A stretch of 64,000 nt of DNA from Meconema thalassinum (GCA_946902985.2 OX336388.2:125651894-125715893), one strand, 5' to 3'. Shown: positions 22,600-34,230, counted from the stretch's first letter. The notes: a model not told the origin generated them from the sequence alone. Made by a program: numbers and translations.

Positions 22600-24447
22600 T
22601 ATAAGAGTAATAAACTAAAGTTCAAAACCAGATTAACACGAGTTCTCAATAAAATAAGGGTGTAGGGTAAAATATATACCAACCCGGATACAATCAGTTT
22701 GGGATGTAGTTTTGATATTCACTGCAATAAACAAGCATTTACCGAGAATATTACTTACGGTTCTGTTGTCATATTATGATACAGAATATATCTATAGTAC
22801 TGCAGTGTGATATGATTTTTTAAGTTTTATTTATTATAGGATCTCTTCTTTGTGAGTAGATGGGATTATCATCAAGAAGCAGTCTAGACACCTTTATATA
22901 ATATATATATATATACTTCCAGTATTTTAATAAGACCACATTACTTCGTATATTATCCAATCCTGCTAATATTTGTTTGTTACCTACTATCAACAACAAT
23001 CTCCTATTAACTCCTTTTCATATCTTCCTCTATGCCTAGTGTTGGATCCTCTTCTCCTTGACTCCACAGATATGCACTCACAAACACCTAGTTCAATATT
23101 TCAACACATGAGCGCTCTTATCATAAAATGTCACAAACTTACAACTACAATTGGTAGCCAAAATGTCTAGCCTATTGACGTCCGAAACGGGGGAGGAGCT
23201 TACGGTCAGCTGTTTGCAATATGGCGGCGATATAGTGACGTGAAGTAATTGGGTGTGCGTTTGTTATGGCTTCAAATTTATGATGGCAAAATACTACATA
23301 TTTCCTTTCATTGATAGAAATATTTTTATAATCAATTTAAATGCAGTGCCTAATTACTACCAGTTAAAAATATTACCCACATGTAGATAGTTAATTTACT
23401 GTCTGCTGTTACATAGGCCTATATGAAGCCTGTACTTGGGAGCCTAGCGGTATCGATGTTTTTATTAATTTCACAATATATATATCTCACATAACACAAA
23501 GGACGACTCCCTGATAATAAATTGAATCAAGCAACCCTGAATTTGCATGAATGTTTTGGGTTCAAAGAAGCGTTTCTTGGGATGCTCAAATCATACTTCA
23601 ATATTGCAAATATTGACCTACATACTTGCTGTTCAAAGGCAAGAATGTTAATTTATTAATCTCTTGCCACAGGCAATGGAGACATCCTCTTTATCATTAT
23701 ATTTAATTAAATATTTAAAATACAGACATTTAACATAGCTGGAGTCTCCATTTGAACTTGTCATAAGCAAACGGAACAGATCAAAAACTACAATTTAAGC
23801 CAAAACAAATTCACTCCTCAGCTCGACATAAACCATAATACCAATTAAAACCTATACAAAACATACTCTCCTTACTGTTGTACAACTTTCAAACCAACTA
23901 TTCGCACTCAAAACTGTAAAACCTTGAAATGGGAACTAATTAAAGTTAGAATAGCCTAGGCCGATCCGGTCTCCTGCTACATTACCGCATATGTATACTT
24001 AACATCACTATAACTTCAAAATTACGGCTAAGTGACCTATCTGCCTGAGTAGTATAGGTGTTACCGGCCTGCCTGGGATGATGGGTCACCGAACCGGTAC
24101 TTAAAACTAAGATTTTACATTTTAATTAACTAAATTCAACAGTAGGGAGATCATAGCCAAAAACACAATTTAAGCCAAATCATACTTCAATGACCTACAT
24201 ACTTGCTGTTCAAAGGCAAGAATATAAATTCTCTGGCAAATTAAGGCTAGGAACAGCATTTTTCTTAAGTTTTCTAACCATTCGGCTATTGTCAATCGGA
24301 AGAACCCCTAAAATAAGTTTACGAAGAGCGGATTACATTCATTGTACGGCACAGAAGTAATAGGCTATAAGTTTATCAGTATTTTTGATGTAGGTAAATC
24401 CATGTGAATACGAATTAGAGACAATAACTAACAATAATCAACAGTAC
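22600..24447. other. AT-rich stretch without a recognised gene
   Basis: Contains a (TA)n run at about 22896-22915. It also has a partial internal duplication, in which about 50 bp around 23588-23648 (with GACCTACATACTTGCTG) recur at 24178-24226. A motif ATGGCGGCGATATAGTGACG (23222-23241) resembles one in the Helitron-like element at about 30611. No coding region stands out. Later exons of the THAP gene could lie here, since it is transcribed leftward, but none was identified. Confidence 0.5.
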
Positions 24448-24663
24448 CGGTGGAAAGAAGTCGTCTTCACAAAAATGCAGACTGCACACTGTCATGTAAC
24501 ATGTAACACGTTTTCCAATTGACAGCGCCGATGCCCATCTTTCTCTCTGAACTTTTTGTACAGGAAAGTAGTGAAGATATTTCGTAGCCGTTTTATATGA
24601 TTTGCAACCGTATACAGAGCAGTACCTCCTAGAATTTGACAAATTTCTTTCTGTTTCCATCAC
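24448..24663 (-). CDS. THAP-type zinc finger, probable first coding exon
   Basis: Reads from ATG 24663 leftward for 72 codons. The C2CH signature is clear: Cys-x4-Cys (YCSVYGC), HYFPVQKVQRERW with the invariant Trp, then Cys-x2-His-Phe (VCSLHFCEDDF). It lacks the usual tail and instead meets a plausible splice donor, CCG|GTACTG, at 24447-24448, after which the frame soon stops. THAP domains bind DNA in host transcription regulators and in P-element-type transposases; the sequence alone does not decide which. The ATG lies at codon 1 or 2 (two Met codons in a row). No second exon was found. The domain is uninterrupted, unlike the THAP fragments at 41400 and 49540. Confidence 0.6.
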
Positions 24664-27334
24664 GACGTCAATGCTTCACCATCTAAATAAATCTCACCAG
24701 TCACAATGTTACAGCTTCAACATTCTGTCGCGTGGCTGCGCCATCCAACTTTTCTGACGTCAATTGGGTTAGACACGTTCTATCAAGTTCAAACGTACGC
24801 CGTTGGTCCTCAGTGACAGTGACTCTTGTAGCTTAAATTGGAACTACTTGACATTCAAATTGGAAAACCTACGGGCGTTCATGTGAAATGCCCTGCTATG
24901 GCCATTGGCTGAAAATCATATATAAATATCTATGCATTTTGAAAATTAAGACATACGGTAGGCTAAGTAAACGTAAAAAATGTCATCTCAAACGCGTGCC
25001 GAAGTTTTAATTTTCAGATGTAGAAAATGGCGTTTTAATAGTCAGAGAGCTGATTTAATGAATAAAGATTTTGTACAATAATATAAACTTATTCTCGAAT
25101 CCTTTGGAAGCAAGCCAATTTATGTCGTCAGGATAATGCTCACCTACCGTTTGTTAATTCTCTTATGAAATACCTGGTCTCCCACATGGCTGCTGTGAAG
25201 GTACGGTACACAATTGTTATTGCTAATATTTTGTAAAATTGGCATTGTATTATTTTGTCAAATTCTGGAATGAAAGGTTTCAAACCCACAGAAAAAATAT
25301 GAAGTACCTACTGTACAATTAAGCCATTTAAGACATTGGGATCCTTTTATACTTTTTGTTTCACAAATCACACTGGTATTTTTACTAATTAACTATAATG
25401 TTAACGGAATAACTAGCTTTTGATATGGTTAAGAATTTGATATTATATTATACCCATACTATCAACCCGCCCCAGCTTCGTCTGGTATCTTAAAGGGGGT
25501 TACTCAGTGTAAGCTTAAAAGGAGCACGGACGGTAGGTCTCAGACGCAATTCAGAAAAGCCGAGGTGAACAGCGAAACTCCAAACATTTATAGTCTACTC
25601 TTCTCTGAAGTCTTAACTCGACACGACTCGACAGTTAATGCTGGCCGAAGCTGGGGTGATGGGCTCACTCGCTAGCTCGTAAATTCGCTCCGAAGCTAGT
25701 TATTTAAATTTCCACTGAATGGAGATTGTTGGAAGAAATTAAAACGTAAAATCACTTGGCGATGTATTAAAGATAAAGATATGCTGTCACGGACTTCCTT
25801 GTAGAACTTTTCATGCTGACCAATTCTTACAGTACACACATAGTATAATATGGATATTTTTAATGTTTTGCCCAGGGTAAGCTTAAAGGGCGCATGGACG
25901 GCTGGTCTTCCTTCGACACGATTCACTGAAATCGTTACTGCTCGGCTTCCTTTGGTCGAAAATGAATGTTTTCCTACAGAAACCTTCCTCGAGAAATTCT
26001 TTGCTGAATGGTGAAAACCGCATCAAAATCCATTCAGTTGATTTAGAGATTACCCGTTACATCCCGGAATCGTGGACTTGGTTTTATGTAGAGATGCCAG
26101 CGACTATCATTAAAATAAATACATGAATTTATAACTAGTATGGACTATGAATTCTACGTAAGACTCATTAAATACGTCATACAACTGTACCTAGGGATAC
26201 TTATAGAGGACTGAACTAATAAAAGCAAAGCATTCTTTTTATGTTTATATGAATTAAAAGAGTACAGCATATCAACATTGTGGCTTTTTTCTGTAGTAGT
26301 TGGTGATTTAACGTGACTTATGTTTACAATGGAAATAATCACTCAATGGAGTTAAAATTCAAAAAGCCCTTGCAAAAGTGAAAGCATCTGTTCCGCGAAT
26401 AACGTGCTCAAGGCAGTTGCCAGCCTGCTAGCCACCGCGAGTGCTAGTGTCGCTTCACCTACAAAAAGGATGCAATTTCGTAGCGCAGCGAGCATTGCAA
26501 CTGTGGTAACACAACTCCGTCCTCCCAGAGTTGCCAATCTAACTTTTCCCTTGCAAAATAACTTATAGCTTATTTCAAACTGAGACTAGCGCCAAATAAT
26601 TTTGAATCCCACACAGCGGGCCAAGATTAGCTTTTTTTTCTTTTCTTGGCGGGAGAGAAGTTATATGTAAATTAGTCTAGTTTATATTAAAAATAACGCG
26701 ATTTAATAAAGAGTTAGAAAATTCTATGGGTACATTAACACTAATTTTGGGATCATTATTAACATCTTGAGCATGAGATAAGCGTCAGCCGAGTTGATTC
26801 ATATTACGTAAATATATGTCCAGCTATGCCCCGAATTACGGTTAACTCCCAGTTACGAATGAGTGAAATTTGTCGCCTGAGTAGTGTATGCAATTAAACC
26901 TTTTTCCGGCTGCATGTAGCATTTGTAAGGTAAGAAGGACCTTGGTAGGTGACAAAAATCTTCGAAAATGATAGTTTAGGCATTCAGGGCTAATTGCAAT
27001 ATAAAGCAAGGATCTTGTTGCAAAAACTGAATAAACATGAAAATGAGAATCAGTATTGAATTACTCATAATTCAACATGATACTTCGTGAGAGGACATGC
27101 CCACTTTTGCTGAGACCTCTGTAAAATAATTTCTCTTGTTGAGAGATACGCTTTCTTCATGTTAGTAGCACAGATATATTTGAGTTTATTTTGTTCCTGT
27201 CAGGGGAACAGTCAAAAATTAACTTAATTTTTAAAGAACTGATTTGTTTTTGTCTTTTGAGCATATTGTATTACTCGAAAAATTCGGGATCAAAATACAT
27301 GAAACTATGGAAATACTTGTAGAGTTGTTAATTC
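24664..27334. other. Intergenic stretch without a recognised gene
   Basis: Directly upstream of the THAP exon, where its promoter would lie; no TATA or initiator is convincing. Two short related segments with GTAAGCTTAAA...GGACGG occur at about 25508-25540 and 25877-25905. A 61-codon - strand frame at 26352-26537 has no recognised domain. Nothing else is supportable. Confidence 0.45.
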
Positions 27335-27617
27335 ATTTGAGAGGCTTGAGACATCTTGGTCATCAGCCCCGTGTAGTTCGGAGTGTGTTGAAGCTGTCTG
27401 GCAACCTGTATTGCTGTGATGATTGTAGTTGTGTGTGGAAATGTATCTAGGACAAGGATGGAGTAGATGCTCTGGGACTTGAGCAAGGTAGTATCCCGGC
27501 AATTTCCTGTAGCGAGTGTGGCAAAACCCGGGGAAAACACACTCATATAACCGCTGTCAGCACCGGGATTCGAACCTACGATATCCGAACTTACTACAGC
27601 TGCCCTCGCGGCCATGG
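27335..27617 (-). mobile_element. tRNA-derived SINE, family B
   Basis: The - strand head has CCATGGCCGCGAGGGCAGC and a B-box GTAGGTTCGAATCCC (27566-27578 region). The far end contains GGGGCTGATGACCAAGATGT, similar to the GGACCGATAACCTAGATGTT segment at 55357. No exact target duplication was identified, so the limits are approximate. Confidence 0.65.
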
Positions 27618-27714
27618 TGCACGTTTGACGAGCGCGGCTAAGCCGCGGGACGAAATGCTTGTAGAATTTGGCTAGAGTACCTATAACCCCTCCCATTGGT
27701 CGATCCTGGCTACG

Positions 27715-28830
27715 CTACTGATCCCACAAGGAAGTGTGCTAGCCCCACTGTTGTTTAATATGTACACTAATGACCAGCGAATTAATCCTGTCACAAAATC
27801 TTTCATTTACGCAGATGACACAGCAATTGCTGCCCAAGGGACAACTTTTGAGGAGGTGGAAGGAAAACTCACAACAGGTCTTAAAGCACTATCTGCCTAT
27901 TATAATAGCAACTACTCGAAGCCAAACCCTTCCAAAACACAAGTGTGCGCATTCCACTTACGGAACAGAGAGGCTTGGAGGAAACTGAGAATAACCTGGA
28001 GAGGTCAACAACTAACCCACTGTGACACCCCAAAATACCTGGGAATAAAGTTGGACCGTTCCCTCACCTTCAAAGACCATTGCACAGATACAAAAATGAA
28101 AGTTTGTGCTAGGAATAACATTATTAGGAAACTTACCGGCAACAACTGGGGAGCACATCCAGATGTCCTCCGCACATCCGCCCTTTCTCTGTGCTTCTCC
28201 GCTGCTGAATATGCAGCACCTGTATGGCACAACTCCAGCCATGCCAAACAGGTAAATATTGCCCTAAATGAAACAGGACGGATTTTAACAGGCTGCCTGC
28301 GGGCAACCCCTGTTAACAAAATATACCACCTAATGGGCGTAGCACCTCCAGATTTCCGAAGAAGTACGGCAGCTGAAATAGAACGAAAGAAGCAGGAGAC
28401 GGACCCAAGACACCTTTGGAAGTGAACATCAACTACCAAGACTGAAATCGAGAAAAGGTTTCCTCCAGACGACACAACCAATTCATACACCACCTGCAAA
28501 CCGTCGGATACAACTCTGGCGTAGCTCATCATCAGAGAAATATTGGGACAACCCCAAAGAAGAACTTTCTGCAGGTCATCACCTCCCATACGAGACATGG
28601 AAGGTCCTTAATAGAGTGAGGACTGGAGTATCTTGGTGTAAGGTGAACATGACGAAATGGGGATTCATCTCAGAGGACGAACTATGTGAGCGTGGTGAAC
28701 ATCAAGACCACCAGCATCTACTCAACTGCAGGAAACTATCAGAACCTGAGTCTATGGACGATCTGGTAGCCGCCAGTGATAAGGCAGTTCGTGCAGCGGA
28801 ATTCTGGGCATCACGTGGAATATAAAGATG
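27715..28830 (+). pseudogene. Jockey-like LINE reverse transcriptase, C-terminal part
   Basis: The frame 27736-28425 contains PQGSVLAPLLFNMYTND, then YADDTAI (catalytic FADD-type box), then the thumb/C-terminal region with PKYLGIKLDR and PVWHNSSH. After TGA 28425 a second frame (about 28580-28824) gives the cysteine/histidine-type tail (WGFISEDELCERG, HLLNC), as in arthropod Jockey-type elements. The endonuclease and first RT motifs are missing, so the copy is 5'-truncated at about 27715, next to the SINE. RT would copy the element RNA at its insertion site. Frameshifts near 28425 make it non-functional. Confidence 0.82.
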
Positions 28831-28862
28831 CACATATACTTTGTAATCTTTGTATATATATA

Positions 28863-29413
28863 CAGAGTGTATCTTAATTATACCGACAAAAAGTCAGGGA
28901 CGCTCTGCGTGTTATGTAAAAGACGATGTCGCAATCAGATTGGCGGAGAAAATTTTTCCCTCCGAGGAAATGACGATACAGTACTTTGTTACTTCCGGGC
29001 GTGCGATTCAAATCTACGAACTTGCCGTATTTGCTGAGCCAGGCAGCAAGCCGCTGGCTACTGCTGTGCTTCAGGCAAGGGAAGGGAGTGTGATAGATGG
29101 AGACGGAGCTATGCTGGCGGGCATGCGGCAAGCCGAGGCGATCGAGGAAACTTGCGCCTGCCCGCCAGCATATCTCTGTCACCTTCTATCACACTCTCTT
29201 CCCTTGCTTGAAGCACAGCGGTGGCCAGCGGCTTGCTCTCTAGCTCAGCAAATACGGCGAGTTCGTAGATTTGAATCGCGCGCCCGGAAGTAACAAAGTA
29301 ACCTCATTTTCTCGGAGGGAAAATTTTCTCCGCCAATCCGATTGCGGCATCGTCTTTTACATAACACGCAGAGCGTCCCTGATTTTTTGTCAGTATAATT
29401 AAGATACACCCTG
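28863..29413. mobile_element. 551-bp palindromic (foldback) element, CAGRGTGT ends, TA flanks
   Basis: 28863-29126 is nearly the reverse complement of 29150-29413, leaving a loop of about 24 bases. Ends are CAGAGTGTATCTTAATTATA and TATAATTAAGATACACCCTG, each flanked by TA, as for Tc1/mariner-type insertions. There is no coding capacity; frames such as 28850-29293 are artefacts of the palindrome. The arms are about 90 percent or more matched. The element sits about 30 bp beyond the LINE 3' end. Confidence 0.88.
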
Positions 29414-30000
29414 TATTTATAATATGTTATGTTCTGGACACGTATGAATAAATAAAAGTGCTAAGAAATGAGGTAAATACGCACCATAAAAATTGACAAT
29501 ACGACTTACTATATACCACATTGCTGGCATTGTTTCCATCAAACTCTTAACTTCAGCAAGCCATTGCCGCATTCTATGTTTTCACTTCGGTTCGGAAATC
29601 AATGGATATTCATATTTTATCCTGAGCTTATTTTGCCCAAAATTTGAAAAGTAAGTGGGAATGATGATCCCCTGACATCGTTTAAAGCAATTTTATTTTG
29701 CCTATAAATGCATATTTTGTTTTTTTCGAATTGTTTTCGTCATATTTCGGTCATTTTAGTGATATCAAGTATATTTGGTTATATATTAAGCCTTTTTATT
29801 GCATTTTTTTCAAGATACGGTACATGTTATCTGGGTGAAGTTTCAAACATGGGATTTCTAAATGGCTCAATGTTTTCGCGGAACAGGCAGATAGATTTAG
29901 AAGACCTGATTCCGAGAAAAACTTCTGTGTGGATGTCTCATTGAGTAAGGTGCCATCCCCATAGACGTGCGCACAAGTAGGGCCACAAGGGTCACGACCG
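29414..30000. other. AT-rich spacer, nothing recognised
   Basis: No domain, repeat end or RNA gene could be recognised here. A 78-codon + frame at 29708-29944 is compositionally AT-rich and hydrophobic, and is probably fortuitous. Confidence 0.4.
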
Positions 30001-30933
30001 TCTATATACTAACATATACAAATTAGATGGTGTGTGTCTGTGTATTACCCAATCACGCAAGAACCACTGATCCGATTTACATGGATGAAACTGATTTACT
30101 TGGTTAACATATAGGCAGGGGCGGATTTAGGGGAGGGCGACCGCCCCACGGATCGGGGGGGGGGGGGGGCTGTGCCATGGATTGTTCTCAATTTAATTGA
30201 TTAATTATACTTTTCAAACTAATGTATAATTCATATTCTTTTTCAGTGCAGCTACGACCTCCCGTGGCCGTTTAGCAAGTTTAGATTTCAGTGAAATGAT
30301 AGAAGACTCCAGAGGGGAAAAAGTCGCAAAGTAATATTTTAATATTTCATAGTTTACATAATCTTCTTCAAGGGGACTTAAAGGTTTCTTTCATAGACTA
30401 TTATTAAAAAATGTACTGTAGTGTATTCAAAATATTGTAACTATTCTTTATTTTATTATTATTACAAAACTATTTTCAATTTGATTTGATTTTTTTTAAA
30501 TTTCCTATTGTTGTGGGTCCCACCATATCATATCACCCAGGGCCCCGCAAGGCCTGGATCCGCCACTGCATATAGGCTACTTTTGATTTCGATACGTTGC
30601 ACTATTTAAAGATGGCGACCATTTTAGTGACGTCACTACACCCTTTGATTTCAAACTTTCATTCTTCCGTTTCAAATAAAAAGAGAACGCTAAGAAATAG
30701 CAAACGCGAGGTTTAAAATTTAATTTTCTATCGGGTACCGTATCTCCAACGGTTAGCGAATAAAACCTAAATTTGTACTATAAAACACGGTCAATGCCGA
30801 GCGGTGTGGTTGGACAGAATGTTCCATCCTCACTCTCCCTCCGCGCAGCACCTCGCCTATTCCCTGTTTTAACTGTCACCTTCACATTTTAATTTATTTA
30901 TGACCCATAGCGAAGCACGGGTACTTCAGCTAG
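30001..30933 (+). mobile_element. Non-autonomous Helitron-like element (split by a hAT MITE)
   Basis: Begins TCTATATACTAACATATACA and carries CAAGAACCACTGATCCGATT, like the 5' part of many insect Helitron-type elements. It ends GCGAAGCACGGGTACTTCAG then CTAG, followed by T. TC...CTAG termini without target duplication fit Helitrons. Without the nested MITE it would be about 0.47 kb, with no coding capacity. The 5' flanking base is G rather than the usual A, so the exact start is less certain than the end. Confidence 0.68.
30116..30568 (+). mobile_element. hAT-type MITE, 453 bp, with 8-bp target duplication
   Basis: Ends CAGGGGCGGATTTAGG and CCTGGATCCGCCACTG are inverted repeats of the common hAT type CAGTGGCGGATCCAGG. 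The exact 8-bp target duplication CATATAGG is at 30108-30115 and 30569-30576. It contains a G-run of about 16 bases (30157-30170 region). Non-coding; it inserted into the Helitron-like element and is therefore younger than it. Confidence 0.93.
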
Positions 30934-31447
30934 TATTTAACAAAGCGGGCTTAAGGTAGGCAACTAAACATGGGGCCCCGGATATTAACGGAATCTCCCT
31001 AGAACTAACTAACTTGTAAGAAGGCTTTAAAAACCGGTTAGAAGTATACCGGTATTATGAAGTATCACACATAGGGCACCCTAGAGCTAGTATCACATAA
31101 TAGTCCCTATAAACAAGTGAAGACAAGGGCCTCTGCATTTTATATTTTTAGCTTCACCTAGTCGCTAATACCGTATGTAAAAGTACCTAACCTATAGATA
31201 GTCCTCGTGACTGTGACTTTTAGTACGGTATCTGGCAATGTGTAACCATAGCGCAAAAAACATTAATGTACGGTACCGGTACTTAATTTTTGTGACATGC
31301 CTTTATGAGTCTAACCTAACATTAATTATTTTCATAAGTAGGCTAAATATCAAATATAGTTAAAAACAAACTAAAACGACCATGATCAATTTTCATTAAT
31401 TTAAATATTTGTCTAACACGTGTATTTTCACAATTTTTCTTTTTTAA
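30934..31447. other. Spacer, nothing recognised
   Basis: AT-rich, with several copies of short words such as CGGTACCGG. No gene, repeat end or RNA feature is seen. Confidence 0.4.
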
Positions 31448-31585
31448 CAAAGAGGATGTTTGGTGAAACATCGTTGCAGCAATAGGACGACCGTGGATGA
31501 ATGTAAGAAGAAAATGGTTGCTTTATTTGAGTCATACCGGAGGGAAAGGATCAAAGAGAAGATCTGTCGCACTACTGACATTTAA
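31448..31585 (+). pseudogene. Short fragment resembling an MADF/SANT-like DNA-binding domain
   Basis: A 45-codon open stretch contains TTVDECKKKMVALFESYRRE, the pattern of the second half of MADF/Myb-SANT-like domains found in insect transcription regulators and Harbinger-type transposon partners. No start codon or flanking domain is present, and the frame ends at TAA 31583. The resemblance rests on this one motif. Confidence 0.3.
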
Positions 31586-31699
31586 CGCTCTGGAACTTCA
31601 TGTCCAGCAATAATGCAGGCCGACTCCGTGTTTTGTACAGCTTATAGCACCAACACCGACGGGGTTTCTTTTCATTTATATTAAGGACCATCATCATCA
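31586..31699. other. Spacer
   Basis: A short stretch between the MADF-like fragment and the first recognisable LINE endonuclease codons. A small CATCATCATCAC run lies at about 31689. Confidence 0.3.
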
Positions 31700-31707
31700 C
31701 GAAATGG

Positions 31708-32567
31708 AAAGGAAAAGGGGAAAGAAAACTAAAGGAAGGATACAGGCTGTTTTACAGTGGAGGACAGGAGGCAAGAAATAGAGTAGGAATGATTATATAA
31801 GAAAGGATGTTCTATAGTATGTGGAGGAGGTGAGGAAGATAAGTGACAGGATGATCATCGTAAGGATACAGTTCCAGACAGGGACAAAGGATCTGTTTCA
31901 AGTATATGCTCCACAAACGGGGAATAAAGAAGAGAACATAGAAGAATTCCTTGAAGATGTGGAAAAATATATAGAGGATAAGGAAATAATGGTAATGGGA
32001 AATTTGAATGCTCAAATGGGAAGAGACAGACAAGGAAGAGACGAGATTTTGGGACTATGTGGTTATGGCAGTAAGAATACAGAAGGGGATTTCTTAATGG
32101 ACTTATGTCAGCGGAACCAATTAATTATAGGGAATACGTGGTTCAGAAAGAAAAAATAGTCAGAAGATAACGAGGTATGGATGGGGAGATAGAAGAACGA
32201 AAACTCTGATAGACTACTGTATGTATTAGTCGAAAAAGGACATCGGAAAGAGCTAATTGATGTCACAGCCATGCCAGAGGAAGCCGTTGGAGGAGACCAT
32301 AGGGCAGTGGTAGCAAAACTAAAAGTACGAAAGGTCATGAAATTACCAGAAAAAAGGGAAAGAAAGATTGAGGTGTGGAGACTAAAGGAAAAGGAGGTTG
32401 CAGAAGAGTTTAAGAAAGAATTGCAAAAACAGATACCAAGGACGGATATTACCGATGTGGAACAAGAATGGGAAAAGTTTAAGAGTGCATTTGTAAACAG
32501 TGCAGAGAAAACATATGGTAGAATATCAGGAAAGGTACGGGAAAGGGCGACAAAAATGGTAGAATGA
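31708..32567 (+). pseudogene. RTE-like LINE endonuclease domain
   Basis: Translated pieces carry GYRLFYSGGQEARNRVGM (about 31739-31793), DLFQVYAPQTG (31890-31921), IMVMGNLNAQMGRD (31984-32029) and GGDHRAVVAKLKV (about 32290-32330). These are the successive motifs of APE-type endonucleases of RTE elements, often mis-annotated as craniofacial development protein 2-like. In the active enzyme the usual motif is GDxNA; here it reads GNLNA. Frames break near 31800, at 32159 (TAG) and near 32200. It would nick target DNA to prime reverse transcription. Confidence 0.8.
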
Positions 32568-32737
32568 TAGAGTGAAAGAAAAGGTAAGAGAGAAGAAGAA
32601 AACTTGGAAGGAATAGAAAACAAAAAAGACTGAAGAAAGTAGAACAAAATACATAGAAGCAAACAGAGATTACAAGAAAGTAATTACAGAAGAAAAGAAG
32701 AAAAGCTTGGAAAAATTCATCCCGGAAATAAGCGAGG

Positions 32738-33028
32738 ATTTAAATTGTGGAAAAAATTGCTATTTGGAATTATAAAAAGGAGAAGGAATGAAAAGGTGAG
32801 CGCTGGGTTCGTGAAAAACAAAGAAGGTGAAATATTGACAAAACCAGAAGAGGTAAAGGACAGATGGAAAGAATATTTCAGAGGATTTAAATTGTGGAAA
32901 AAAATTGCTATTTGGAATTATAAAAAGGAGAAGGAATGAAAAGGTGAGCGCTGGGTTCGTGAAAAACAAAGAAGGTGAAATATTGACAAAACCAGAAGAG
33001 GTAAAGGACAGATGGAAAGAATATTTCA
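32738..33028 (+). repeat. About 147-bp direct duplication inside the LINE
   Basis: GGATTTAAATTGTGGAAAAA...GAATATTTCAG occurs at 32738-32882 and again at 32883-33028. The copies differ by one A in the A-run. It duplicates the linker between endonuclease and RT, and its near-identity shows it is younger than most LINE lesions. Confidence 0.88.
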
Positions 33029-33204
33029 GCGAGCTGTTGAAGGTGAGACGGCAGGCATGCGGAGAAGTTACGCAAAAAGCCAAAACGGTGTAGGAAGAAA
33101 TAGAAGAAGAACCAGACATTACTATGGCAGAAGTGGAATGGGCAGTTATGAATTAGGGGAAAGCTGTGGGAATCGACGAAGTGGCAATAGAAATGAAGCC
33201 CACG

Positions 33205-33330
33205 CACAAGTTTATCTTATGTGGGATTCACCCTGTATTTTTGATACAACATCTGTATATGTACATGTTTTCTGTCAGTGAATAAAAATGTGTGCTCGTA
33301 AAAAATAAATCAAGGTGGCAGTACCAGTGG
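33205..33330 (+). other. Foreign segment within the LINE
   Basis: LINE homology is lost between the EMKPTHK-like codons (33193-33213) and about 33330. The intervening DNA has ATTCACCCTGTATTTTTGAT and ends in AATAAAAATG...AAAAAATAAAT, resembling the 3' end of another retroposon. No target duplication was recognised. Confidence 0.35.
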
Positions 33331-33339
33331 GACTGCAGT

Positions 33340-34230
33340 GGACATACATCATCTCGCATGTTGCCAAAGTAATGGAAAGAATCCTAGAAAAAGAATTAGA
33401 GTACCGGTAAAGGTAGAAAGCCAAATAGAGGAGCAGTTTGGATTTAGTGGAGGCAGGTCAACAGTGGAACCCATTTTCATTCTGAGACAGAACATTGAAA
33501 AGAGTTGGGAATATGGGAAGGATATGGTAATGACTTTTATTGATCTAGAAAGGGCCTATGATAGCATCCCTAGAACAAAAGTTTGGAAAGCTTAACAAAT
33601 AGGGGGATAGGCAAGGAACTGAGAGACATGATAATTGGATTGTGCATGGTTTGTTACAGTAGTGTGAAGACTAGAGTCGGGACATCGGAATGGTTTAAAA
33701 TTGACACTGGACTGAAGCAAGGAAGTGTTTTGTCACCCTTATTGTTCTTAATGGTGATGGATGACATCATGAATGCAGCAATGAAAGACTACAGTAGGGC
33801 AAAGATGACGGTAATGTTTGCAGACGATGTTGTGTTCTGGGGCGACAATGAGATGGAGGTACAAGAACAAAGGAAGGAAGGAAGCTTGTAGTTTAACGTG
33901 ACCGTTAATCTAGAGATCATGAGCCACGGGACCTCCTTTTTACGTGGAATCCGAACCACAGGACGTGGCATTTCACTTCGAAAATCTCACATGCATTGAC
34001 CGGGAATCGAACCCGGACCGCCTTGGTGAGAGGCATACAGCTAGACCACTAGGTACAAGAACAGTTATACGTAATAAATGAAAAGATTGAGCAATGGGCA
34101 TTGAAGATAAATGTGGAGAAGAGTAAAACAGTGGTGATGAGTAGAGATAAGAAAGAAGGAAAAGAAGTAATCAAAGTCGGAGATAATGAATTGGAAGTGG
34201 TGAAACACTTCAAATACTTGGGAAGTGAAC
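33340..34230 (+). pseudogene. RTE-like LINE reverse transcriptase
   Basis: QFGFSGGRSTVEPIF (33436-33480), MTFIDLERAYDSIP (33529-33570), GLKQGSVLSPLLF (33712-33750) and MFADDVVFWGD (33815-33848, catalytic FADD) appear in order. These are followed, after the SINE, by INVEKSKTVVMSR and VVKHFKYLGSE (34100-34227). Stops at 33593-33595 and the SINE insertion disrupt it. The sequence resumes at 40192 beyond the BEL element. Confidence 0.87.
33870..34050 (-). mobile_element. tRNA-derived SINE, family C, 181 bp
   Basis: Exact 13-bp target duplication AGGTACAAGAACA at 33857-33869 and 34051-34063. On the - strand: TGGTCTAGCTGTATGCCTCT then CCGGGTTCGATTCCCGGTCA, a good tRNA-like A/B-box pair. It is unrelated in body to families A and B. 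It inserted within the LINE RT, shortly after the FADD box. Confidence 0.93.

Noticed and set aside
22896..22915. TATA-type promoter
   Set aside because: It is a (TA)n microsatellite with no gene in the right position.
23165..23275. CpG-containing promoter-like segment with ATGGCGGC and GTGACGTG
   Set aside because: A similar motif occurs inside a Helitron-like element at about 30611, and no exon follows it. Kept only as a finding.
28850..29293. 147-codon + strand reading frame
   Set aside because: It runs through the palindromic element; its openness is a by-product of the inverted arms, and it has no protein motif.
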